Below are positions 7,401 through 14,080 of a DNA stretch of 21,480 nucleotides, piece by piece. A program made the translations under genes and the position numbers. This stretch comes from CAZDUS01 sp964609375 (GTDB lineage Bacteria; Verrucomicrobiota; Kiritimatiellia; CAIKKV01; CAITUY01), in contig CAZSSA010000037.1 in NCBI GenBank assembly GCA_964609375.1, positions 1-21,480 on the forward strand, given 5' to 3'. Under the pieces are notes generated by a model. It saw only the letters and a list, made by a program, of their open reading frames with translations, had not been told where the DNA came from and did not search any database. Position 1 is the stretch's first letter; every line of letters begins with the position of its first letter.

Positions 7401-8003
7401 ATGATTAAAAAAGCACTCTGTGTGTTAATGATGGTGGGCGTTGTGGTTGGGTGCAACGATAGAAAAGAGACCCCGGTAAATTCAGTTAAGGAGACAAAAA
7501 TGGCTACGAATGCAACGACAGTGGTGGTAATGGAAACTTCGATGGGAAACATGGAGATTGAACTGTTCGCCGACAAGGCACCGGTGACGGTCAGCAACTT
7601 CCTGGCGTACGTTGATGCCGGGTTCTATAACGACACGATTTTTCACCGGGTGATTCCGAACTTCATGATTCAAGGCGGCGGGTTTGATGAATCCTTGAAT
7701 CAGAAGCCGACCAAGGCTCCGATCAAGAATGAGGCGGCCAATGGGCTCAAGAATGACCGCGGGACGTTGTCCATGGCGCGGACGTCAGTGGTCGATAGCG
7801 CTACGACGCAGTTTTTCCTGAATGTGGCCAACAATGATTTTCTCAACCATGGGGCGCGCGATTTTGGTTATGCCGTGTTTGCCAAGGTTGTAGCGGGTAT
7901 GGAGGTGGCGGATAAGATTGCCGCCGTTAAGACAGGCAATCGCGGTCCGATGGGTGATGTGCCCGTGCAGACGGTCATGATCAAGTCCATGAAGCGGAAG
8001 TAG
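7401..8003 (+). CDS. Peptidyl-prolyl cis-trans isomerase, cyclophilin type (lipoprotein form and probable cytoplasmic form)
   Basis: Cyclophilins speed proline cis-trans isomerisation during folding. From the ATG at 7401 the product is 200 residues, beginning with a lipoprotein signal (MIKKALCVLMMVGVVVGC) whose lipobox VVGC puts the lipidated Cys at residue 18. GGAGGGAG lies six bases upstream. The cyclophilin domain begins near residue 40. It shows FHRVIPNFMIQGGGF with the catalytic Arg, Phe and Gln, then MART, QFFLNVANND and FGYAVFAKV, as in bacterial PpiA/PpiB. A second in-frame ATG at 7500 with a near-perfect Shine-Dalgarno would give a 167-residue cytoplasmic form of ordinary PpiB length. 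A frame from 7323 overlaps hrpB and is rejected. Confidence 0.93.
   Translation: MIKKALCVLMMVGVVVGCNDRKETPVNSVKETKMATNATTVVVMETSMGNMEIELFADKAPVTVSNFLAYVDAGFYNDTIFHRVIPNFMIQGGGFDESLNQKPTKAPIKNEAANGLKNDRGTLSMARTSVVDSATTQFFLNVANNDFLNHGARDFGYAVFAKVVAGMEVADKIAAVKTGNRGPMGDVPVQTVMIKSMKRK
7488..7502 (+). promoter_or_regulatory. Internal ribosome binding site and second start codon in the cyclophilin gene
   Basis: AAGGAGA at 7488-7494 lies five bases before an in-frame ATG at 7500. This is a stronger initiation signal than most gene starts in the window. It sits exactly between the lipoprotein leader and the cyclophilin domain, so it would release a leaderless cytoplasmic enzyme from the same mRNA. 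Confidence 0.5.
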
Positions 8004-8004
8004 A

Positions 8005-8036
8005 GGGGGGGTAGGGTTCAGGGTTCGGGGTTCAGG
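8005..8036 (+). repeat. G-rich heptamer repeat (GGGTTCR), solo copy
   Basis: After the cyclophilin stop, a run of seven G is followed by TA and then GGGTTCA, GGGTTCG, GGGTTCA and GG. The same 23-base unit recurs at 10761-10783 with one mismatch, and inverted at 10890-10918, so it is a dispersed repeat family. Four G-tracts of three or more with short loops make a canonical quadruplex-forming motif on the plus strand. It lies in the 70-base gap before the phosphoglycerate mutase-like gene. Confidence 0.75.
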
Positions 8037-8073
8037 AGGTTGAGGGCTGAAGATCTGAGACTGTGGAATAGGC

Positions 8074-9288
8074 ATGAATAGGCGGAAAACAGTTGTGTTT
8101 CTTGGCGATGGCATGGCGGACGAGCCCTTGTCTGAACTGGGAGGAAAGACGCCGCTGCAGGTGGCGCGGACTCCCGGCATGGACCGGATTGCCCGAGAGG
8201 GGCGGTCCGGTTCGTTGGTAACCTTGCCGGAGGGGTATCCTACCAGTAGCGAAGTTGCCAACATGTCTGTTCTGGGTTGTAATCTGGCTGAAGAATATTG
8301 CGGGCGAGGGCCATTGGAAGCGGCGGGACGCGGGGTGGTTCTCGGTGAGCATGATACGGCGTTTCGCGTTAATCTCACGACGGTGGAAGAGGGAGTGCTG
8401 CGTGATTTTTCCGGTGGTCATATCGCTCCTGCCGATGCGGCGGCTTTGATTGCGGCGCTAAACGAGCGGTTTGCCGGGCCGTCGCTCCGGTTTTATGCGG
8501 GGGTCAGCTATCGGAACATCCTGGTGTTTTCAGGCGCACAGTACTCGCCGAAGGTTCGCGCGGAAAAACCCGATGACAATCATGGACAAAAGGTTGTCGA
8601 GCATTTGCCCTGTCCGGCAACGGATGAGGGTGTGGAGACGGTGGACTTATTGAAGAAGCTGATTCTGGAGGCTCCGGCGGTTTTGGAAGGGCATCCGGTC
8701 AACCGGAGGTTGCGTGCTGAAGGAAAGCCCATGGCCAATGGGATATGGCCGTGGAGCGGTGGGCGCGCGGGTGCGTTGAAGAAGATCCGGGCTAAGTACG
8801 GGGTTTCTGGTGCGGTGATCTCGGCGGTGGATGTCATTATGGGATTGGGGCGATGTCTTGGCATGGAGGCAATTTCTGTTCCGGGAGCCACGGGGTATGT
8901 GGATACCAATTATGAGGGAAAGGCGGAGGCCGCCATTGATGCGTTGAAGCGGCATGATTTTGTTTATGTCCATGTGGAAGCCATAGACGAGGTATCACAC
9001 GAGCAGAATCTCAAACTCAAGATCAAGGCCATTGAGGATTTTGATGCGCGTATTATTGTGCCCGTGATGCGGGCGGCGGGGGCTGGCGTGGCTTATGCGG
9101 TTCTTCCGGATCATCCGGTGCCGCTCCGGACGGGGAAGCATACGCGGACGCCAGTGCCGGTGGCGGTTTGTATGCCGGGGATGGTGGCGGATGATGTGAT
9201 GGCATACAGTGAGTTGGATTGTCCTGGTGGCGCCCTTGGGGCGATGCGCGGAGATGGATTGATGCGGGTTCTTTTCGGCAACTCGTAA
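8074..9288 (+). CDS. Archaeal-type cofactor-independent phosphoglycerate mutase family protein (possible homoserine kinase)
   Basis: The 404-residue protein has the ApgM-type alkaline-phosphatase fold: metal ligand Asp12 (GDGMADEP), the nucleophile region PTSSEVANMS at 56-65, Asp305 and His309 (EAIDEVSHE), and Asp346-His347 with His356 near the C-terminus. Members of this family act either as glycolytic phosphoglycerate mutases or, in a bacterial branch, have been proposed as homoserine kinases. The sequence alone does not decide, and no threonine genes are nearby. The ATG at 8074 is chosen because the domain starts at residue 5; the ribosome binding site (GGAATAGG) is weak. AlgI starts seven bases after the stop, so the two may be cotranscribed. 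Confidence 0.82.
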   Translation: MNRRKTVVFLGDGMADEPLSELGGKTPLQVARTPGMDRIAREGRSGSLVTLPEGYPTSSEVANMSVLGCNLAEEYCGRGPLEAAGRGVVLGEHDTAFRVNLTTVEEGVLRDFSGGHIAPADAAALIAALNERFAGPSLRFYAGVSYRNILVFSGAQYSPKVRAEKPDDNHGQKVVEHLPCPATDEGVETVDLLKKLILEAPAVLEGHPVNRRLRAEGKPMANGIWPWSGGRAGALKKIRAKYGVSGAVISAVDVIMGLGRCLGMEAISVPGATGYVDTNYEGKAEAAIDALKRHDFVYVHVEAIDEVSHEQNLKLKIKAIEDFDARIIVPVMRAAGAGVAYAVLPDHPVPLRTGKHTRTPVPVAVCMPGMVADDVMAYSELDCPGGALGAMRGDGLMRVLFGNS

Positions 9289-9294
9289 CATGTC

Positions 9295-10731
9295 ATGGTA
9301 TTCAGTTCATTAACTTTTTTGTTGCTGCTGTTGCCGGTGACGTTGCTGGTGTATTACCTGTCGCCAATGCGTGCCCGCAATGGCGTAGCACTTGCCGCCA
9401 GTCTGGTTTTCTATGCCTGGGGTGCGCCGCGATTTATCCTGGTGTTGGTGGTCGCCAGCGCGGTCGATTTTGTGGTGGGGCGGGAAATTGACAAGCCGGG
9501 GGCTTCGTTCCGGTCCCGGCGGTGTTGGCTTGCGGCAGGGGTTCTGGTGAATGTGGCCCTGCTGCTGTATTTCAAGTACGCCAATTTTTTTGTGGTGGAG
9601 TTGAATTTGCTTCTGGGCGCACTGGGCCTATCGCCGGCGGGGTGGACGGCTGTGGTGCTGCCGATCGGGATATCATTTTTTACGTTTCAAAAGATCAGCT
9701 ATCTGGTGGATGTGTATCGCGGTGTGGCACCAGCGGCGCGCAGTTTCCATGATTACCTGCTTTATGTGGTGTTGTTTCCCCAGTTGATTGCCGGTCCGAT
9801 TGTGCGTTATCACGATGTGGCGATGCAGTTGAGGGAGCGCGATCATACGGTGGAGCGGTTTTACGGGGGGATCATCCGTTTTTGCGTGGGGCTGGCCAAG
9901 AAGGTTTTGGTGGCGAATGTGCTGGCCGAGACGGCGGATGGCATCTTTGCGCAGTCGGCGGGCACGTTGGGGGCGGGTGCGGCCTGGGTGGGGATACTGG
10001 CGTATGCGTTCCAGCTCTATTTTGATTTCTCGGGGTATTCGGACATGGCGATCGGCTTGGGTCGTATGCTGGGGTTTGAATTTCTGGAGAACTTCAATCG
10101 TCCTTATATTTCCGCCAGTTTTACGGAGTTCTGGCGTCGCTGGCATATCTCGCTATCCAATTTCATGCGGGAATATCTTTATGTGCCGCTGGGCGGGAAT
10201 CGGCGGGGGCGGGTGCGGACCTATTGGAACCTATGGTTGGTCTTTCTGATTTCGGGATTCTGGCATGGGGCGGCGTGGAATTTTGTGGCGTGGGGTGCTT
10301 ACCATGGTGTGTTCCTGTGCTTGGATAAGTTGTTGTCAGGTACCCGCTGGGCGCGAATGCCGAGATGGGTGGCGGTTCCCGGAACGTTTGTGCTGGTGTT
10401 GATTGGATGGGTGTTTTTCCGTGCGCCGGACGTGGGGTATGCGGCCCAGTTTCTGATAAGTATGGCTGGGGGATCGGCCGCGGCGACATCGGGTTCGTTG
10501 GCGGGGTGCTTTGAGGCGCGGCACGGGGTTATGCTGGTATTGGCGGCTGTGATTTGTTTCGGGCCGGCGGTGAAGGGGGATTTGCTGTCGTGGTGTGATG
10601 AGCCGGTGGTGACGGTGGATCGGCGATGGCGGACGGTGTTGCAGGGTGTGGCGGCGATTATGATGCTGGTATTGTCCACGGTGGCGCTGGCGACGAGTCA
10701 TTTCAATCCATTTATCTATTTCAGATTTTAG
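9295..10731 (+). CDS. MBOAT-family membrane O-acyltransferase, AlgI-like
   Basis: This 478-residue, multi-spanning inner-membrane protein belongs to the MBOAT family. AlgI-type members pass an acetyl group across the membrane to a periplasmic acetyltransferase that modifies exopolysaccharide. Diagnostic stretches are PQLIAGPIVRY, DFSGYSDMAIGLG, NFNRPY, FWRRWHISLSNFMREYLYVPLGG with His284, and SGFWHGAAWNF with His324, the invariant histidine. It starts seven bases after the previous stop and is followed, after a 199-base gap containing a repeat element, by an AlgJ-like gene. Together they form a polysaccharide O-acetylation pair; which polymer is modified is unknown. No other polysaccharide genes are in the window. 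Confidence 0.92.
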   Translation: MVFSSLTFLLLLLPVTLLVYYLSPMRARNGVALAASLVFYAWGAPRFILVLVVASAVDFVVGREIDKPGASFRSRRCWLAAGVLVNVALLLYFKYANFFVVELNLLLGALGLSPAGWTAVVLPIGISFFTFQKISYLVDVYRGVAPAARSFHDYLLYVVLFPQLIAGPIVRYHDVAMQLRERDHTVERFYGGIIRFCVGLAKKVLVANVLAETADGIFAQSAGTLGAGAAWVGILAYAFQLYFDFSGYSDMAIGLGRMLGFEFLENFNRPYISASFTEFWRRWHISLSNFMREYLYVPLGGNRRGRVRTYWNLWLVFLISGFWHGAAWNFVAWGAYHGVFLCLDKLLSGTRWARMPRWVAVPGTFVLVLIGWVFFRAPDVGYAAQFLISMAGGSAAATSGSLAGCFEARHGVMLVLAAVICFGPAVKGDLLSWCDEPVVTVDRRWRTVLQGVAAIMMLVLSTVALATSHFNPFIYFRF

Positions 10732-10760
10732 CAATTAGGCGGGGGAAAGAGGGAAAGAAA

Positions 10761-10918
10761 GGGTACAGGGTTCGGGGTTCAGGAAGAGGAGGCAATATGA
10801 AAACCTGTCGAAAACTTGAGGATCGGGTCATCTATCAGAAACCTCGCCATTTGTTCATTGAGACGTGCAATGCCTGCCCTGCGGGCTATCCTGAACCCCG
10901 GACCCCGAACCCTGAACT
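10761..10918. mobile_element. Inverted-repeat element with heptamer arms, enclosing a truncated ORF
   Basis: The left arm (10761-10783) consists of heptamers of the form GGGTTCR. The right arm (10890-10918) is the inverse pattern with one extra heptamer variant. Between them lie a strong ribosome binding site and the N-terminus of a four-helix-bundle-like gene. The element sits in the only large gap of the algI-algJ pair, which suggests insertion. No transposase is present, so it would be a non-autonomous or repeat-borne cassette. The left flank (10740-10763) is also purine-rich with several G-tracts. Confidence 0.5.
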
Positions 10919-10934
10919 CCCGCCATTCCTGTGA
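10797..10934 (+). pseudogene. Truncated four-helix-bundle (23S rRNA intervening-sequence type) protein remnant
   Basis: The ORF encodes 45 residues and starts at ATG 10797, four bases after GGAGG at 10788-10792, one of the best ribosome binding sites here. The first 28 residues (LEDRVIYQKPRHLFIETCNACP) resemble the first helix of the S23/four-helix-bundle family, typically LxVWQKAxxL and about 115-130 residues long. The remainder (YPEPRTPNPEL) is simply the translated right-arm repeat. I read it as a gene that lost its last three helices. The TGA at 10932-10934 overlaps the GTG start of the next gene as GTGA. Family assignment rests on a short motif and is moderate. Confidence 0.4.
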
Positions 10935-12085
10935 AGATATGGCTCCATATTGTTGTTGGCCTGTTTGTGGTGCTGCTATGGCTGCCGATCAGCCAGACGG
11001 CTTTCCACTGGCTGCCGGAGGCATCGTTGGCGGGGGTCGAAAAGACGCCACCGACACCGGTGTTCCGTCCCTCGGCGTGGTGGGATGGGGCTCTTCAGGA
11101 CCGGTTTGATCCCTGGTTCAATGCCAAGGTGGGGCTGCGTGGGTGGATGGTCCGGACGTACAATCAGGTCAATTACTCGGTGTTCGGGAAGTTTGCGGCG
11201 AGTGGGACCAAGGTGATACAGGGACGTGAGGGGGTATTGTTTGAGAAAGTGTATGTGGATGCGTTCCGGGATCCGCGCAAGCGGACGGAGAAGGATTTGC
11301 GGGATGTCTGTGGCGGGGTGCGTGAGTTGCAGGACCGCTTGAAGGAGAGAGGGGTGGCCTTCCTGTTGGTGGTTGCCCCCAGCAAGGCGGAGATTCTACC
11401 CGAGTATCTGCCGGCGGGGATTGACGTGGCGGGGCGGGCGGGTAAACGGAGTGCCCGTGATGATCTGGCCGCGTTGCTGGATGAGTATGGGATTCACCAC
11501 CTCGACATGAACGAGACGTTCAAGGAGTGGAAGGCGGCGGGGGCCCCGCCCTTGTTTGCGAAAGGGGGAACCCACTGGAATCACTATGCGGCTGCACGGG
11601 TTGTGGGGATGATCCTTGATGCGTTGCGTGAGCAGGGCAAGCGCTCATTGCCGGTGTTGAAGGTGACGGGGGCTGTGACGAATTCGGTGGTATGGGGGGC
11701 GGATAACGACCTTGGTGATTTGCTGAATTTATGGACGAGTCCGCAGTTTGCAGGCCCGCAGATTCATCCTGTGCTGGAGAAGGCGGTGAGCGATCCGTTG
11801 CCGGATATTTTATTTATTGGTGACAGTTTTGTGCTGACCTTGACCCGGGTGATGGATGATGAGGGATTATACCGGAAGCGCGATACGTTCTACTATTTCA
11901 ACCGCCGGTATGCGTACCCGGGCAAAGTGGAAGAGCCGATTGACAAAGCGAAGTTTGATTTGGCGGCGGAGTTGGAAGGGCGTGATGCGGTGGTAATCGA
12001 GATCAATGAGTACTGGCTGCCGAGGATCGGGTTCGGGTTTGTGAAGGCGGGGTTGAAGGCGTTGCGCGGAGATAGAGGGGGGTAA
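10931..12085 (+). CDS. AlgJ/AlgX-like polysaccharide O-acetyltransferase (SGNH-like)
   Basis: The 384-residue product begins with a hydrophobic segment (WLHIVVGLFVVLLWLPI) acting as signal anchor, placing the rest in the periplasm. The SGNH-like domain shows FLLVVAPSKAEILPEYLP, GGTHWNHYAA with His215 and DILFIGDSF with the nucleophile Ser299. This is the organisation of AlgJ/AlgX proteins, which take acetyl groups from AlgI and place them on polysaccharide. In Pseudomonas AlgX/AlgJ the His is preceded by Asp (DTHW); here that position is Gly213. The GTG start at 10931 has no Shine-Dalgarno of its own but overlaps the stop of the upstream short ORF, so it may depend on coupled translation. Confidence 0.85.
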   Translation: MKIWLHIVVGLFVVLLWLPISQTAFHWLPEASLAGVEKTPPTPVFRPSAWWDGALQDRFDPWFNAKVGLRGWMVRTYNQVNYSVFGKFAASGTKVIQGREGVLFEKVYVDAFRDPRKRTEKDLRDVCGGVRELQDRLKERGVAFLLVVAPSKAEILPEYLPAGIDVAGRAGKRSARDDLAALLDEYGIHHLDMNETFKEWKAAGAPPLFAKGGTHWNHYAAARVVGMILDALREQGKRSLPVLKVTGAVTNSVVWGADNDLGDLLNLWTSPQFAGPQIHPVLEKAVSDPLPDILFIGDSFVLTLTRVMDDEGLYRKRDTFYYFNRRYAYPGKVEEPIDKAKFDLAAELEGRDAVVIEINEYWLPRIGFGFVKAGLKALRGDRGG

Positions 12086-12116
12086 TGGGGCAGGCGGGAT
12101 CGGGTTCTGTGATGGA

Positions 12117-12986
12117 TCAAAAATTAAATTGTAACGAAAGCACTGGTAAGGTGGAATAGTCGGGATGGAAGGATGAATGTCCCTCGATGGCACGGGTGGC
12201 TTTCTGAAGGCGGTTATTGTTGTATCGCACGGCGGAATCGGCACCTCCGTAAATACTGCCCGAATAGAAAGTGACTTCGGCGAAGCCTACCACCGCTACA
12301 CCGCCCCACGTTTCATCCTCTGCGAAGGATACAATGCCCCAGATGCAAAGGGCATTGAGCAGCAATGAGCGGGTGGCGCTGGCGTACTCTCCCGAATAAG
12401 CGTAACCCAAGCCGGGGATGAGACCCAAAAGACCTCCGACCACAGGGCTCTTGTCCTTGCCGGATTGATATGCGGCGATGGCGTCCAGCCCTGCTTTGTT
12501 GGATTCGTTGCTTGCCGACAACGCCTGTCGGGCGCCCTCGACGTCGCGAGCTTGAAGACGTGTGGCGGAGAGCTTTTTAGTTGCCAGTTGACGCACGGCC
12601 TCTGGTCGGGTGGTTGACATGAGGCTTTCGAAGTAAAAAATGGCTTCCTGCGGGCGGTTGCGCGAACGGCTATTTTCTCCGCGCAGCAAATAGACTTCTG
12701 TCTCCAGAGTTGGTGTCACATCCTCCACTTGTTCGAGCATTTTTGCTGCCTGTTCCGTTCGTCCGGCTTTCCAGTACTCGTAACCGGCGACCCAGAAAAA
12801 AGCGCCTTGTTCGGCTGGGCCGACAGGATCCATGGCGAGGCGGCGGAATTCCAGAGCGGCCTGGGCGTGATCGTTCCCGTTTGCCAGTTCCCATGCCAGC
12901 AGGACGGAAGAGGATGGACCCGCGATGCTCGACGCGGCCATGGCTGTCAGTAGTCCAATTCCCAAACAGATTCTTCTTTTGTTCAT
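12117..12986 (-). CDS. Exported TPR-like protein with PGxG-type membrane tail
   Basis: The 289-residue protein starts with a signal peptide (MNKRRICLGIGLLTAMAASSIA). Helical TPR-like units follow from about 28 to 165 (for example HAQAALEFRRLA, AEQGAFFWVAGYEYWKAGRTEQAAKML, QEAIFYFESLM). The C-terminal part has GLLGLIPGLGYAYSGEY at 186-201, then two hydrophobic stretches and YSGSIYGGADSAVRYNN. This layout recalls DUF5683-like domains (PGxGQxYxG). The start ATG at 12986 is four bases after the YidD-gene stop, with GGAGGAG overlapping that gene's end, so they form an operon and are probably coupled. A frame from 13022 would run through the upstream gene and is rejected. Function unknown; envelope role inferred. 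Confidence 0.78.
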   Translation of the reverse strand: MNKRRICLGIGLLTAMAASSIAGPSSSVLLAWELANGNDHAQAALEFRRLAMDPVGPAEQGAFFWVAGYEYWKAGRTEQAAKMLEQVEDVTPTLETEVYLLRGENSRSRNRPQEAIFYFESLMSTTRPEAVRQLATKKLSATRLQARDVEGARQALSASNESNKAGLDAIAAYQSGKDKSPVVGGLLGLIPGLGYAYSGEYASATRSLLLNALCIWGIVSFAEDETWGGVAVVGFAEVTFYSGSIYGGADSAVRYNNNRLQKATRAIEGHSSFHPDYSTLPVLSLQFNF

Positions 12987-12990
12987 TACG

Positions 12991-13512
12991 TCATTCTCCT
13001 CCCTTGGTCCCAAGTCCGACATGGTCCGTCACTGGATCCATAAAGTGGACCCGGCCTTGTGCATTGGTTACGGGATGCGCTCCCAGGGACACAATGGTGG
13101 GTTCCCGGATCAACCGGTCGCCAGTCATTGGCAGACCCAGCCAGCCGCGTTCGCGTGCCGCCTGCATGCTGTATCGTGAACAACTCGGCTCCAGCAAGCA
13201 ACGACTGCCCAGAGCGGGGGCAATAGCCGTCCTGTAAAAAAAGACCATTCCCCTGACGGGTAATGCCCCGATCCGTCTCCACACCGGGGAGGGAGGATTC
13301 GATTTTTCGACTTCAGCTTCTGCTGTCTTGCGCAGGCCGATCACCTCGGTATTGCCAGGGTTGGCCAGTTCGATTCTCCTGCATTCGTGCAGGCATGCCG
13401 CCCAGTCATTCTCCTTCGCCAGTGCCTTTGCCAGGGAGAGTTCGGGTGTGGCGGCGTGGAGTGAAAGCGATCCAAAGAGAAGTAATCCGATTCCCCACGT
13501 TGTTGCGTTCAT
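12991..13512 (-). CDS. yidD: Exported YidD-domain protein with N-terminal helical extension
   Basis: Ordinary YidD is a 70-90 residue cytoplasmic-face factor aiding YidC-dependent membrane insertion. This protein has 173 residues: a signal-peptide-like start (MNATTWGIGLLLFGSLSLHA), a TPR-like helical hairpin at 22-68 (ALAKENDWAACLHECRRIEL), then the YidD region at about 83-140. That region has PVRGMVFFYRTAIAPALGSRC and EPSCSRYSMQAARERG, matching the YidD pattern CRFxPTCSxYA with Cys105 and Cys111. The final basic/Cys region of YidD is altered (no final Cys). The signal peptide would place the domain in the periplasm or anchor it, unlike classical YidD. It is first in a two-gene unit with the TPR-like gene. 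Confidence 0.75.
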   Translation of the reverse strand: MNATTWGIGLLLFGSLSLHAATPELSLAKALAKENDWAACLHECRRIELANPGNTEVIGLRKTAEAEVEKSNPPSPVWRRIGALPVRGMVFFYRTAIAPALGSRCLLEPSCSRYSMQAARERGWLGLPMTGDRLIREPTIVSLGAHPVTNAQGRVHFMDPVTDHVGLGTKGGE

Positions 13513-13562
13513 GCCTATTCCTTGTCAAATACAATAGGATATTTGCCTCAACATGAGAAAAC

Positions 13563-13599
13563 AAAAAAGGATTCGCCTCCCCATCGGGCGGCGAATCCT
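13563..13599 (-). terminator. Rho-independent terminator after the small three-repeat protein gene
   Basis: On the minus strand AGGATTCGCC and its inverse GGCGAATCCT (13568-13599) form a ten-base stem extended by three inner GC pairs beyond a mismatch. It is followed by a run of T (A bases 13563-13568 on the plus strand). It lies 28 bases after the stop of the 13628-14005 gene, so it separates that gene from the YidD unit. Confidence 0.85.
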
Positions 13600-13627
13600 G
13601 ATTGTGTGAATAACGACTTAATCAGAG

Positions 13628-14005
13628 TTAGTAGTATGAAACGCCGTATTCTTTTTGCAGATCCGAACGACCTTTGCCGTTCATGATGTCAACGCCATCC
13701 CAGACCGCAAAGCAAATGCCGATATACGGAAGGATGCGGACTACCTCACGCCAGTGCCAATCCTTGCCATCCCGGTAGTCCATGGCCGTATGTGGGCCAA
13801 GACAGAATCCGACGAGAAACCAGGGAATATAATCCCGGTTACCTGTTCCGATATCGTTGTAATCGGCGCCTGTACGCAGGCCGAAGCAACAACCAGCAAG
13901 AAAGCCTTTCACGCCGCCTGGATCTTTATTTGCCGCTTGGGCAGCTGGCGCCATGCCAGCAAGAATTGCCACTGCCACCGCCATCGCTACCAATGTTTTC
14001 TTCAT
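13628..14005 (-). CDS. Small exported protein with three-fold internal repeat, unrecognised
   Basis: The 125-residue product has a clear signal peptide (MKKTLVAMAVAVAILAGMAP, cleavage likely after AQA at 22-24). The mature part has three related hydrophobic units. Their cysteines are 40, 68 and 98, their glycines 38, 66 and 96, and their aspartates 48, 76 and 106: FLAGCCFGLRTGADYND, FLVGFCLGPHTAMDYRD, YIGICFAVWDGVDIMNG. The units may be membrane hairpins or a small folded repeat. The start ATG at 14005 follows AAGGAGG at 14016-14010 with a four-base spacer; an upstream frame from 14029 has no such signal. It follows the LolA-like gene by 75 bases and has its own terminator. I do not recognise a family. 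Confidence 0.75.
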   Translation of the reverse strand: MKKTLVAMAVAVAILAGMAPAAQAANKDPGGVKGFLAGCCFGLRTGADYNDIGTGNRDYIPWFLVGFCLGPHTAMDYRDGKDWHWREVVRILPYIGICFAVWDGVDIMNGKGRSDLQKEYGVSYY

Positions 14006-14080
14006 ATTTCCTCCTTGTTTACAAAACAATTTGTGAAACGTTACCGCTACTTTTGTTAATTTGCAACAAATTTAAGCATA

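Noticed and set aside
10626..10796. Extension of the four-helix-bundle-like frame upstream into algI
   Set aside because: It overlaps the conserved C-terminus of algI; the strong ribosome binding site and domain-like sequence start at 10797.
8005..10918. CRISPR array based on recurring heptamer repeats
   Set aside because: The repeats are tandem heptamers at two places nearly 3 kb apart, without spacers of constant length and without cas genes.
13513..13562. Promoter for the YidD gene (TTGTTT-17-TATCCT on the minus strand)
   Set aside because: Only three and four matches to consensus and overlapping the preceding terminator; too weak to call.
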